A stretch of 64,000 bases of DNA from Paenibacillus_E oryzisoli_A (GCF_050467285.1 NZ_JBCMUN010000011.1:186001-250000); one strand, 5' to 3'. Positions 34,998 to 43,243 are shown, counted from the stretch's first letter. The notes: generated by a model not told the origin, from the letters alone. Made by a program: numbers and translations.

Positions 34998-36029
34998 ATG
35001 CAGCGAAAAGGCATCAATTACGACGTCGGCGCATTCACCCGCGGGCCCCACCAGCCTTCCTCCCGCGAACCTTGGGATCTTGCCGTCGTAGAACGGGAAA
35101 TGGCCGTGATTCGGCACGATTTGCACTGCACCGCGATCCGCATATCCGGGCAGTCTGTAGAGCGGCTGACCGCGGCGGCGCTTTTGGCTTTGGAGGCCGG
35201 CCTTGAAGTGTGGCTGTCCCCTTCCAACATCGAGGCGACAGGGGCAGAGAACCTCGCCTACCTGCGCGAGTGCGCCCAAGCCGCCGAAAAGCTGCGCGCC
35301 GATCACGGGAACATCGTGTTTATTGTCGGCTGCGAGCTGACTTTATTCATGAAAGGGCTGATTGCCGGTGAAACGGCTCTCGACCGCCTCCAGACGATGT
35401 TCAAGCCTTGGCGGCTCATCATGAGCACGATTAAACACGGCTCGTTTCACAAGCGGCTGAACGCGTTCCTGAAGGCGGCGGCGGCCGAGATTCGGACGTA
35501 TTTTCACGGCCCGCTTACCTACGCCTCGGGAACTTGGGAGAACGTCGATTGGACGCCGTTTGACTTTGTCGGTTTGGATTACTACCGGGATAAAATCAAC
35601 CGCCGCTTCTTCCGCGACAAATTGCGCAAAATCGTCGCCGGAGCGAGCAAGCCCGTCATCGTGACGGAATTCGGCTGCTGCACCTACCAAGGCGCCTCGG
35701 ACAAAGGCGGATACGGCTGGGCCGTCATCGATCAATCGAGCGAGCCGCATCAGCTGAAGAGCGGTATCGTCCGCGACGAAGAGGAGCAGGTGACGTACAT
35801 GACGGAGCTGTTGGACATTTTTAACGAAGAAAAAGTCGCCGGCGCCTTCTGGTTCACCTTCGTCATGCCGCTGTACCCGTACGCGGAGGAATCCGCCTAC
35901 AACCTCGACACCGCTAGCTACAGTGTCGTCGCCTCGCTGCCGGAGGGCACCGGGCGCGCCTATCCCGGCCTCCCTTGGGAGCCGAAGCAAGCGTTCCACG
36001 CGCTAGCCGCTTATTATGGGAAGTCGTAG
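34998..36029 (+). CDS. TIM-barrel (cellulase-superfamily-like) protein, often labelled abortive infection protein
   Basis: 343 residues from the ATG at 34998, which has AAGGAGGTG upstream; the upstream open frame has no site. The sequence MQRKGINYDVGAFTRG ... HDLHCTAIRISGQ ... IVFIVGCELTLFMKG ... FDFVGLDYYRD ... KPVIVTEFGCCTYQGA ... GAFWFTFV follows a glycosidase (beta/alpha)8 barrel, with candidate acid/base Glu in GCELT and nucleophile Glu in TEFGC. Homologs are commonly named abortive infection proteins, without a biochemical basis I can see. No signal peptide, so any activity is cytoplasmic. Confidence 0.7.
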   Translation: MQRKGINYDVGAFTRGPHQPSSREPWDLAVVEREMAVIRHDLHCTAIRISGQSVERLTAAALLALEAGLEVWLSPSNIEATGAENLAYLRECAQAAEKLRADHGNIVFIVGCELTLFMKGLIAGETALDRLQTMFKPWRLIMSTIKHGSFHKRLNAFLKAAAAEIRTYFHGPLTYASGTWENVDWTPFDFVGLDYYRDKINRRFFRDKLRKIVAGASKPVIVTEFGCCTYQGASDKGGYGWAVIDQSSEPHQLKSGIVRDEEEQVTYMTELLDIFNEEKVAGAFWFTFVMPLYPYAEESAYNLDTASYSVVASLPEGTGRAYPGLPWEPKQAFHALAAYYGKS

Positions 36030-36084
36030 GAGCCTGTTCTGATGGCATAGAGCCCTTTAGAGGGGATACTTGCTGATAGGCTAA

Positions 36085-36121
36085 AAAGAAGCTCAAGCGT
36101 AGGTCGCTTGGGCTTCTTTGT
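36085..36121 (+). terminator. Terminator after the TIM-barrel gene
   Basis: Stem AGAAGCTCAAGCG/CGCTTGGGCTTCT (one mismatch) followed by TTTG, about 55 bases after the stop codon. Confidence 0.8.
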
Positions 36122-36185
36122 CTGCTTGTGTTGCTCCCTAGTCCGTTACCTATATCTAACATGGAATGGAAGAAAGAAATATGGT

Positions 36186-37070
36186 TTAATGCTTTTTACC
36201 AATTAAAATAGTAAGATCGATCGTAATTTCCATTGCAGTCATACCGAGAACTTTTTGTATATGTTTTGCTTTTGCCCCCCAAGATAATGGGGTCATGTTG
36301 ACCAAGTGTTGAATGAGGGAATGATCCAAAGTCACTGTATATTGTAAGCGTTGGGATTCTTGGACTTTGAAATACCTGCCAAATGCATCACGTGCACCGC
36401 AGCTGGAATTGGTTTGTTGTCCTGTTCTTTTATCATAAAGTGAGCGTAATTCTTTAAGATAACCTTGTTCGGGGACAACCTTTATTACCTTTCCGTCACT
36501 AGCAAGCAATCTTTGAAATTCAGAATAATTGGAAGGCGCTAGAATGTTAATAATAGAATGGAATTGGTTATCGGCTAATGGACATCTTGCCAGATCGGCT
36601 ACGCACCAAATTGAATTGCAATTACTTTTCGAAGCGGTGGTGATACCTTCCTTAGAAATATCAAGACCCACTCCGAGCACATCTTTTTTGGTTTCGTGTT
36701 TTAGTATTTGTCGTATGCATGATAAAAGAGATCCTTCCCCACAACCCGCATCCAGAACCTTTACTTCATTACTTTCTTCAAGTGTCTCAGAGATTTGCTG
36801 GGAAATATACACACTCACTGGTTTAAAAAAGCCGCTTTGATTAATAATTTTACGTGAATCAAAGAGTCGTTTGTCATATTTCGTTGTGACAGGATGCGAG
36901 AGCAAATTCACATATCCAACCTTGGAAATATCAAAACAATGCTTGTTCTCACACAATAAGCTCTGTAGATTAAACACATTCATAGGACTGGCGCATATAG
37001 GACATCTAAAAATACTGGAGTGTGAATCCATGATCTCTGCTGCAATTGTCTTTTTATCCTTTTTTAACAC
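36186..37070 (-). CDS. RlmA/TlrB-type 23S rRNA guanine-N1 methyltransferase
   Basis: 294 residues. An N-terminal zinc module (FRCPICASPM ... LLCENKHCFD, with Cys-Cys-Cys-His spacing of RlmA) is followed by VGYVNLL, SAM motif VLDAGCGEGS and GLDISKEGI. The C-terminal MTPLSWGAKAKHI also fits RlmA. The family methylates 23S rRNA G745 or G748 in the exit tunnel; the TlrB form gives tylosin resistance together with a second methylation. Starts at GTG with GAGGTG five bases upstream. The gene is visibly AT-rich against its neighbours, which suggests transfer. A leader peptide and complementary segments upstream imply drug-inducible control. Confidence 0.83.
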   Translation of the reverse strand: MLKKDKKTIAAEIMDSHSSIFRCPICASPMNVFNLQSLLCENKHCFDISKVGYVNLLSHPVTTKYDKRLFDSRKIINQSGFFKPVSVYISQQISETLEESNEVKVLDAGCGEGSLLSCIRQILKHETKKDVLGVGLDISKEGITTASKSNCNSIWCVADLARCPLADNQFHSIINILAPSNYSEFQRLLASDGKVIKVVPEQGYLKELRSLYDKRTGQQTNSSCGARDAFGRYFKVQESQRLQYTVTLDHSLIQHLVNMTPLSWGAKAKHIQKVLGMTAMEITIDLTILIGKKH

Positions 37071-37075
37071 AAAGA

Positions 37076-37207
37076 CACCTCATTCATTCGTTATTGGAGA
37101 ATGAAAAAGGCACAGACAAATAAACCTAGCCAATTGATGCAAAAAAAAGGCTGGGCTTAATGATCTGTACCTCTCATTAACGCAAACGAATGAATTTGAT
37201 GATCATT
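37076..37207 (-). promoter_or_regulatory. Erm-like translational attenuator
   Basis: On the minus strand, bases 37195-37185 (inside the leader peptide gene) are perfectly complementary over 11 bases to 37092-37082, which touches the GAGGTG ribosome binding site of the methyltransferase. A competing stem, 37207-37201 with 37165-37159, includes the leader start codon and cannot form at the same time. A third stem lies at 37158-37149 with 37131-37122. This mutual exclusion is the layout of erm attenuators. Induction by a drug is inferred. Confidence 0.65.
37177..37206 (-). CDS. Leader peptide MIIKFIRLR
   Basis: Ten-codon gene with GGAG 12 bases upstream, encoding MIIKFIRLR and then a stop. It ends in Arg-Leu-Arg. 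ErmD-type leader peptides with an MRLR motif stall ribosomes with macrolide bound, which is known as an Arg/Lys-X-Arg/Lys stalling rule. The peptide lies 107 bases upstream of the methyltransferase start, in the same direction. Confidence 0.65.
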   Translation of the reverse strand: MIIKFIRLR

Positions 37208-37246
37208 GTGAACAGTCACTCCATTCTTGAAGTTCAAATTACGGTG

Positions 37247-37280
37247 AAGACCGTTTAATAATATCATAGTACAATTGTAA
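37247..37280 (-). promoter_or_regulatory. Candidate promoter of the leader peptide-methyltransferase unit
   Basis: On the minus strand a -35-like TTTACT and a -10-like TATTAT are separated by 16 bases, about 45 bases upstream of the leader peptide start. Match is partial (four of six and five of six). Confidence 0.35.
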
Positions 37281-37366
37281 GTAAAATGCCCCGCGTCTTC
37301 TTTTAACCATGAACCAAAGTGAACCGTATCACAAATTCGATAGTCATAAAATTATTGATATAAAAA

Positions 37367-37397
37367 AACTGACTCCTGTTACATTTAGGAGTCAGTT
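37367..37397 (-). terminator. Terminator after the ANT(6)-like gene
   Basis: Perfect inverted repeat AACTGACTCCT/AGGAGTCAGTT with a nine-base loop, followed on the minus strand by TTTTTTT. Confidence 0.9.
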
Positions 37398-37454
37398 AAG
37401 TGTTCTTACGTGAACCACTCTAGATTTTGAATCTCATGAATTGTTATTTCGTTT

Positions 37455-38345
37455 TCAGAACACAATTCGTTTATTGCTCCCGCAAACCTCATGCAGATAC
37501 GCCATGACGTTCACCTCTTCTTGTTGATGGTAGGTAAAACCCAGCCTCTCCGCGACTTCCTTCGCCGCACGACCAAATAGGTCGCACATCTGAAAAAGTG
37601 CCTGCCACATCTGCGCGTAATCGGCGTTCGCGTACGTCGCCTGGAACTGCGTCCAGTCTGCCGGGGTCAGGAAGCGCTGCAAGTACTTGCCGCTCTTCCC
37701 CGCACTGCAGACGAAGCCCGCTTCCGCACCGATCCGCCACTCCAGCATCCGGATGAGCACCTTGCGGTTAATGCTCTCCAGCAAAAACATGACGTATGAC
37801 AGCTCTTCGCGTCGCAGACCCTTGCCGATATTCAGGCAGATCCACCAGAATTCGTTGCAGTTATCGCGGAACACTTTCTCGGATGGCCGGCGGATGTGGT
37901 AGTCGCTGTCGCTCGATGGCGGCACCTCGCCTAGGCGTCCATCCTTATCGAGCAGCACGATGCTGAGGCTGTCGAGCTTTTGAAAATAAGCCGCATTCGC
38001 CGTCGGCATCAGCGTGAGATCGATGCGGTTGCCGTCCTTGAACTGCATCAGGTACACGATGCGCTCCTGCTCCTCCGGCGGGCTTGCCGCCGGGTCGATG
38101 TGCGTCTCATCCGGCATTTGCAGGATGAGGCGTTCGCCGAAGCGATCGATCCACGCGGGATTGCGGCGGTAAGGTGCGAGATTCGCTACCGCGTAGACGA
38201 TATCGAAGTCTTGGAACGTATCCTTCGGCACGTTCGGGTTTGCCCTGGAACCGTTCAGAATGACGGCGCGAATGGTCTCGTCTTGCTCTGCGGTGTCCAG
38301 AATCAAGGACATCATTTGCTGTTCCGTACGCATAGGGATAAGCAT
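37455..38345 (-). CDS. Aminoglycoside 6-adenylyltransferase (ANT(6)/AadE-like)
   Basis: 296 residues. Nucleotidyltransferase with LNGSRANPN and catalytic pair in DTFQDFDIVY (Asp-Phe-Asp), plus a third Asp in RIDLTLM. The C-terminal helical part (RIGAEAGFVCSAGKSGKYLQRFL) matches ANT(6) enzymes, which adenylylate streptomycin. Chromosomal homologs are common in Paenibacillus, so activity should not be assumed. Starts at ATG with AAGGAG 10 bases upstream. Last gene of a three-gene minus-strand operon. Confidence 0.9.
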   Translation of the reverse strand: MLIPMRTEQQMMSLILDTAEQDETIRAVILNGSRANPNVPKDTFQDFDIVYAVANLAPYRRNPAWIDRFGERLILQMPDETHIDPAASPPEEQERIVYLMQFKDGNRIDLTLMPTANAAYFQKLDSLSIVLLDKDGRLGEVPPSSDSDYHIRRPSEKVFRDNCNEFWWICLNIGKGLRREELSYVMFLLESINRKVLIRMLEWRIGAEAGFVCSAGKSGKYLQRFLTPADWTQFQATYANADYAQMWQALFQMCDLFGRAAKEVAERLGFTYHQQEEVNVMAYLHEVCGSNKRIVF

Positions 38346-38369
38346 AGGCTGTGTATCTCCTTTTTCACA

Positions 38370-38831
38370 TTAGGCGGAGCATCGGCGGTAGAATCGGTCT
38401 TTGACATACTGGACGAGGGCGCCGAGCAGAAAAAGCAGTACGCCTGCCTCAATTGCATGGTCGGCCATATTGAGCACGCCTTTGCCATTGCGCGATACCA
38501 GGAAGTCCGTCACCTGCCCGAACAGCAGCCGGTCAATCCCGTTCCCCGCTGCGCCGCCAACCAAGAAAGCGAGAGAGATGTCGTTCATCCTGCCGCGCAG
38601 ATTGCCATGCTTGCGGTAGATGAGCACGACTGCGATAAAAATAACCGCTACGACGCCAAATAGCCGGGCATACCCCTGAAACGAGCTGCCCGCCATGCCG
38701 CTGTTCTCAATATGCGTAATTGGCTGCCCCCAAAAGGTCAGCGTTTCGTCCATCTCCACGTGGAGGCGAACGATGATTTTGGTCAGTTGATCGACGAGCA
38801 CGACAAGCAGAGAAATTACATAGAACAACAT
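38370..38831 (-). CDS. lspA: Signal peptidase II (lipoprotein signal peptidase)-like
   Basis: About 153 residues with four membrane helices. It cleaves signal peptides of prolipoproteins. Conserved elements are visible: VDQLTKIIV near the start, GGAAGNGIDRLLFGQVTDFL (GNxxDR and DF) and NMADHAIEAG (the NxAD catalytic pair). The residue pattern NSGMAGSSF replaces the more usual NxGAAFG. AGGAGAG lies before the ATG at 38831. Its placement beside ANT(6) suggests a second copy rather than the housekeeping gene; I cannot check the rest of the genome. Confidence 0.8.
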   Translation of the reverse strand: MLFYVISLLVVLVDQLTKIIVRLHVEMDETLTFWGQPITHIENSGMAGSSFQGYARLFGVVAVIFIAVVLIYRKHGNLRGRMNDISLAFLVGGAAGNGIDRLLFGQVTDFLVSRNGKGVLNMADHAIEAGVLLFLLGALVQYVKDRFYRRCSA

Positions 38832-38859
38832 ACGCGCTTCTCTCCTCTCCAATCTTTTA

Positions 38860-39345
38860 TCATAGCTGCCGCTCCGGTCGAAGCGTTAGACAGCGGTTCA
38901 TGTGCAACAGCCAATCAAGATCCTGGGCGTCCAATTCCGCCAAACGCTGCGTTTTTGTAGCAATCGGCTGCACGCCCTCGTGAAACCAGATCGACCAGAG
39001 CTCGATCTCTCCAGTTATATTCAAACAGTGTTCCTCCATATAACCCAACAACTGCGTCTTCCACTTCTCATCCGTATGTCCGCCGAGCCAGTAAATATAC
39101 GGCTTGCTAATATAATGTTCCAGCCCGTACGGCGGATGTTTGCATACCGCGATCTGAAGCGCGTTCATCATCTCATGGCTCGCAACGACCATGACCTCCA
39201 GCTCGTCGTCGAGCTCATCCCATGAAACCGGCCCCGTCGGCGGAGTGTCCATCCGTTTGATCTCCTTAACCTTTTTCCAAACGGCTCCGGTCAGATTGAT
39301 TTCCGTCAGCGGCTGATCCGCCGCGATAAAGTTATACAAGCTCAT
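38860..39345 (-). CDS. Unrecognised soluble protein
   Basis: 161 residues from an ATG at 39345, with AAGGAGG about 12 bases upstream; the longer frame to 39495 overlaps the start of the MFS gene on the other strand. The protein is acidic, Trp-rich toward the C-terminus (KWKTQLLGYMEEHCLN, ELWSIWFHEGVQPI), with no membrane segment. It is the first gene of the lspA-like/ANT(6) operon. No family recognised. Confidence 0.6.
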   Translation of the reverse strand: MSLYNFIAADQPLTEINLTGAVWKKVKEIKRMDTPPTGPVSWDELDDELEVMVVASHEMMNALQIAVCKHPPYGLEHYISKPYIYWLGGHTDEKWKTQLLGYMEEHCLNITGEIELWSIWFHEGVQPIATKTQRLAELDAQDLDWLLHMNRCLTLRPERQL

Positions 39346-39493
39346 CAGGCGACTGTCCCTCCTTGCTCCTTGGGTTAGTTCTTCTATTGTAAACCACGGT
39401 GTGGAGGTTTGCCTATTTTTGCAGGGAGCGGTATCCTTATTCTTGTTGCACATCCTTTGCGTCATGCACCAAGAAACGGAGTCCGGACTTCCC

Positions 39494-40771
39494 ATGATGA
39501 AATCCTCATTCTTAACTCGGCCATTCTATTTCCTATGGACGACCCAGACTGCGGCGAACGCTGCAGACGTGCTATACATTATGGCGCTTACCGTGCTAGT
39601 GCTGAACCAGACCGATTCGTTAGTTTCCGCGGCGTTCATGCCGCTCATGCGTAGCGCCGCCCAGATGATGAGCGGCCTGATTGCGCCGATCCTCATTAAC
39701 CGCTTTAAACTGCCTACTCTGCTGCTCTTATCGCAGACGGGCCAGTTTCTGTTATTCGTGGTGTTGGCTGTTTATCTCCAGCTTCATGGTAACGAAGCTT
39801 CATTTCTGCTTGTGTTTTTGCTTGTTTTTGCGATGTCCTTCCTCGACGGGTGGACTGTTCCTGCCCGCAACGCGCTTGTTCCGCGGCTTGTCACGCAGGA
39901 GCAGGGCCTGCTCAAGGCCAACGGGCTGATCAGCGTCAGCGACCAGGTCGTGCAATTCGCCGGCTGGGGGCTCAGCGGCGTGATCGTTGCTCTGTTAGGC
40001 GCAAGTCATACGCTGCTGGTGACAGCTGTCGTCTACGGACTGGCTGCCGCGTTTACGCTGGGCGTTAAGGAGCCCGTGAAGGCTCATCATACAAGAGTGC
40101 AGCCCGAAGGCAACGCTGCTGCCACAAGCGAATCTGCCCCCTCCTCCAAGTGGCACACGCTGACCGAAGGTTGGAAACTGGTCTGGCGGATGCCGCGCCT
40201 ACGGCTGCTTACGTTTATGGACATCATCGATATGCTGGGCGGATCGGTATGGGTCGGCGCTTTTACACTCGCTTTCGTGCAAGTTGCGCTCGGGCAAGGC
40301 GAAGAGTGGTGGGGATTCATTAATGCGGCGTATTTTGCGGGAACGGTCGGCGGCGGCTTGTTGGTACTCGCGCTTGTTCGAGTCATTGGTACCCGCTACC
40401 TTGCCGCCATGCTGGTGGGTATGGCGGGATACGGCGTGTTAACGGCCTTTTACGCGCTCACGACCAGCCCGTATATCGCGCTTGTTCTTGTGCTGTTGAT
40501 GGGGCCGTTCGCCGAGATGTCCATCGTCAACCGACGTACCTTGATTCAGCGAAGCGTAGCGCAAGAGATGCTGCCGAATGTGTTAGCCGCCCAAGCTTCC
40601 TTGCTGCATCTTGTATTCTGCATTTCGCTGCTGGTCATGGCCGGCATTGCCGAAAGATTCGGCATCGTGAACCTGTATCTCTTCGCGTCCGGGCTTACAT
40701 TGCTGGCGCTGGGCGTTGGGCTGATCGGCCTCCGGGCTTTTCGATCCGTGGCAGGGCATGGGAGCCTTTGA
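39494..40771 (+). CDS. MFS transporter, putative drug efflux
   Basis: About 425 residues with 12 predicted membrane helices, beginning MMKSSFLTRPFYFLWTTQTA. The fold and the motif TVPARNALVPRLVTQEQGLLKAN are typical of the MFS_3/macrolide-efflux-like group. GGAG lies 12 bases before the ATG at 39494; the upstream in-frame Met at 39464 lacks a site. A role in drug export is inferred from family and from its neighbours. Confidence 0.83.
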   Translation: MMKSSFLTRPFYFLWTTQTAANAADVLYIMALTVLVLNQTDSLVSAAFMPLMRSAAQMMSGLIAPILINRFKLPTLLLLSQTGQFLLFVVLAVYLQLHGNEASFLLVFLLVFAMSFLDGWTVPARNALVPRLVTQEQGLLKANGLISVSDQVVQFAGWGLSGVIVALLGASHTLLVTAVVYGLAAAFTLGVKEPVKAHHTRVQPEGNAAATSESAPSSKWHTLTEGWKLVWRMPRLRLLTFMDIIDMLGGSVWVGAFTLAFVQVALGQGEEWWGFINAAYFAGTVGGGLLVLALVRVIGTRYLAAMLVGMAGYGVLTAFYALTTSPYIALVLVLLMGPFAEMSIVNRRTLIQRSVAQEMLPNVLAAQASLLHLVFCISLLVMAGIAERFGIVNLYLFASGLTLLALGVGLIGLRAFRSVAGHGSL

Positions 40772-40776
40772 TACGC

Positions 40777-40818
40777 AAAAGACCGAGAGCAAGCATTCAG
40801 CTTGAGCCCGGTCTTTGC
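40777..40818 (+). terminator. Terminator after the MFS gene
   Basis: Nested stem AAAGACCG/CGGTCTTT with an inner GCAAGC/GCTTG, followed by a T-rich run. A further T-rich stretch follows, so it may be bidirectional with the pectate lyase. Confidence 0.8.
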
Positions 40819-40831
40819 TTCTTTTTACTTG

Positions 40832-42967
40832 CTATTCCAGCTTCATGTAATACAGATTCGTCACATCATCTTTCGTAATCGTATGTGCCCCAGGTGCAAG
40901 CGATACCGTAATAATGCCGTTTGTCATCGCATAACTCGTGCCGTCTACTTTTACTTTTGTCCCGTTTGCCGTGTTAAGCACCAGAGTTAATGTCTTAGCC
41001 GTTGTGGTGGTGAAGGCGATGCTGGTTGCACTCTCCATTTTTAAACATTGCGTCAGCGTTAAATCGTTATAGACCACGGTTCCTTTAGATGTGGAAAGGT
41101 TGCCTTGAATATTGAAGAAGCTGCTTGTTTTGCCATCTGTCGTAAAGTTATGGACGATTGTCGATCCAGGTGTCGGTGTGGGTGTCGACGTTGGTGGTGT
41201 TGGCGTAGGCGTCGATGTCGGTGGTGTTGGCGTAGGTGTCGATGTTGGTGGTGTAGGTGTTGGCGTCGGCGTGGATGGCGTGGAATTGCCGCCCACCGAT
41301 ACAAGCTGTGTTGTGTAATTGTGAATGGCCGTCATCAACGGTGCATTCAGACTGTACGATGTATCATCCACGGCATCATTAAATGCCCAAGTAAAGTCTC
41401 CCCCGCCCAGGCGTCCGGCTTCTGCCGTAACAACTTGTTCAACGCTGCTTACGCTGTCAATGTTAGCGGCATTTACGCCCGTATCTTTGAGGGTATCAAA
41501 GTTGTTATAAGAGGTTCCGCCCACTAATGCTTTATAGGAGCTTGGCACCGTTTCACTTCTGGACGAAGCCAAGTAAGCATCAAACGATGTTGCATTGGCC
41601 GGAGCCGTCCCCGCATTGGAATTTGCATAAATCAAGCTTTCCGCATCTACAACTGTATTGTTGTAAGCCTTAATCAGGCCTCCGTCTTCACCGGAGAACG
41701 TCCCTTCAGCCTGTAAAGCGTCGGAACCTTGCAAGGAACTCATCATCGGCTTTTTGGTGTGTCTAAAATAGTTGGACTCTACAAAGGCCGAGCTTCCCGT
41801 TGTCACGCCCACGGCATATTTGGAGATGCCATCAAAGAAGTTGTTATAGATATGGATAGACCCTGTTCGGATACGCGGGTGACGAGAGTCGGAATGATCG
41901 AACCAGTTATGGTGGAACGTCGCAAAAAACTCCGCCGACTCATCAAAACCGACCAGCGCCGCTTTTCCGGAATCCCAGTAGTGGTTATAGGAAATGGTCA
42001 GATACGTAGAACCTTTTTTCATATCCGTCGAGCCGTCGCCTTTAGCCTGGTCAGCATCTCCTCCTGCGGTTCCATAGAAAATATCGTTATTATGCACCCA
42101 AACATTCGCATTGCCTGTATCCAGCGAAATCCCGTCGTCAGGGAATAACATGACGCCTAAGTTTCTAACTTCAACATTTCCTGTATATCGGAGCAAAATC
42201 CCCCATCCGTACGCATAAGCGTCGTTTCCAATTCCCTCCAATGTGATGTTCATTTCTGAGTAGTTGGTCTTCCCTTTGACTTGCAGATATCCGCTGCTGT
42301 TCAGTTGTCCGCTCATATCGTCATCGGTTACTTTGCCAATGAATCGGATGGCAAGCGGTGTGGTGTCATAGCCTTTTTGGCGAAGGGCCATAATGGCCGC
42401 TAGACCAACGCCCGTTTGTTTCCCGCCAGAACTATTGACTTTCACATCAAGGGCAACGGTTTGCGCCGTCTCCGACGTTACATAAATCACTTGAGCGCCG
42501 CTTTTTAGCGTACCATTGTCGTTATAAGCCCCTGAACCTGACCCATATTGCGAGCTGCTGGAAAAAGCAAAACCGGATCTGTCATGCGCTGCCACAGAAA
42601 GCGTAGATGAAACGGCGCTTTCCGTGGAGCCGCCGGACAGCTTCGCTTCCACTTTCATGACGTAATTGCCCGCTGCAAGCCCTACCGCATCGGCTCTCCA
42701 ATAGGATGGATACTTGCGGATCAACTCAGTATCCAGTTGTTGATACTGGGAATCCGATGCGCTCGCAGGTTTTACATAGACGTTATAGCCTTCCGCGTTG
42801 CTGACAGGCGACCATTGTACGTAAGCTGTCTCATTCCAGCCGCCACTGCCAGAGATCGTAAGACCGGCTGCCTGTACGGCCTTGCTGGCGAATCCGCTTG
42901 CGATTAAAGACAGCACAAGCGCAAATAACAGAACGTAATTCGTTACCTTGGTAACACTCTTGTTCAA
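40832..42967 (-). CDS. Secreted pectate lyase, PL1 family, with C-terminal module
   Basis: About 711 residues. A signal peptide (NYVLLFALVLSLIASGFASKAVQA), then an FN3-like region (about 35-120), then the PL1 parallel beta-helix with NVWVHNNDIF, HHNWFDHSDSRHPRIR (catalytic Arg in RxPxxR), and IYNNFF. A TPTPPTS-repeat linker (about 580-620) leads to a ~95-residue beta domain that may bind carbohydrate. It cuts polygalacturonate by beta-elimination outside the cell. Starts at TTG at 42967 with GGGAGGG upstream; the extension to 43075 has no site. Confidence 0.92.
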   Translation of the reverse strand: MNKSVTKVTNYVLLFALVLSLIASGFASKAVQAAGLTISGSGGWNETAYVQWSPVSNAEGYNVYVKPASASDSQYQQLDTELIRKYPSYWRADAVGLAAGNYVMKVEAKLSGGSTESAVSSTLSVAAHDRSGFAFSSSSQYGSGSGAYNDNGTLKSGAQVIYVTSETAQTVALDVKVNSSGGKQTGVGLAAIMALRQKGYDTTPLAIRFIGKVTDDDMSGQLNSSGYLQVKGKTNYSEMNITLEGIGNDAYAYGWGILLRYTGNVEVRNLGVMLFPDDGISLDTGNANVWVHNNDIFYGTAGGDADQAKGDGSTDMKKGSTYLTISYNHYWDSGKAALVGFDESAEFFATFHHNWFDHSDSRHPRIRTGSIHIYNNFFDGISKYAVGVTTGSSAFVESNYFRHTKKPMMSSLQGSDALQAEGTFSGEDGGLIKAYNNTVVDAESLIYANSNAGTAPANATSFDAYLASSRSETVPSSYKALVGGTSYNNFDTLKDTGVNAANIDSVSSVEQVVTAEAGRLGGGDFTWAFNDAVDDTSYSLNAPLMTAIHNYTTQLVSVGGNSTPSTPTPTPTPPTSTPTPTPPTSTPTPTPPTSTPTPTPGSTIVHNFTTDGKTSSFFNIQGNLSTSKGTVVYNDLTLTQCLKMESATSIAFTTTTAKTLTLVLNTANGTKVKVDGTSYAMTNGIITVSLAPGAHTITKDDVTNLYYMKLE
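41164..41275. repeat. Minisatellite coding for the Pro/Thr linker
   Basis: Near-perfect tandem units of about 27 bp on the plus strand (GGTGGTGTNGGNGTAGGNGT pattern) that encode repeated TPTPPTS units in the pectate lyase linker. Repeat number is likely to vary between strains. Confidence 0.8.
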
Positions 42968-43127
42968 TTGAATCCCTCCCGCGTGTGATTGGGTGCTGCA
43001 CATATGAATTCGCTTACAATTCCTTATGAATTTGCGTGTGATCCCCCCTCGCTTCATGAAAGCTCCCATCAACAACTTCCATAATTTAGAACATCCTCAG
43101 CTTATCAGTCGGTGGGAGGGTTCCGAA

Positions 43128-43170
43128 ATAATCATTTGCTCACATTGCCCATTTCTGAGCTAATGATTAT
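43128..43170. promoter_or_regulatory. 15-bp inverted repeat upstream of the pectate lyase gene
   Basis: Arms at 43128-43142 (ATAATCATTTGCTCA) and 43156-43170 match as inverted repeats in 14 of 15 positions, with a 13-base spacer. The site lies about 160 bases upstream of the pectate lyase start. It could be an operator or an RNA stem. Confidence 0.55.
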
Positions 43171-43243
43171 CGGGCAGGGTAAATGACACTTGAAAGGGAG
43201 TGTGCTCAGGCCAATACGAAGGGCGGACAAGGGGCAGCTGCAT

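Noticed and set aside
34998..36029. Phage-defence (Abi) system
   Set aside because: Only the usual database name suggests this. No toxin, protease, reverse transcriptase or partner gene is near, so I report it as a barrel protein.
37095..37160. Transcription terminator inside the methyltransferase leader
   Set aside because: The stem 37158-37149 with 37131-37122 has a mismatch and the following T-run is broken. It may assist attenuation but is not a clear terminator.
41105..41527. Plus-strand open frame rich in Cys, Arg and Trp
   Set aside because: It is the antisense of the Pro/Thr linker in the pectate lyase gene. The composition follows from the repeat, and it has no ribosome binding site.
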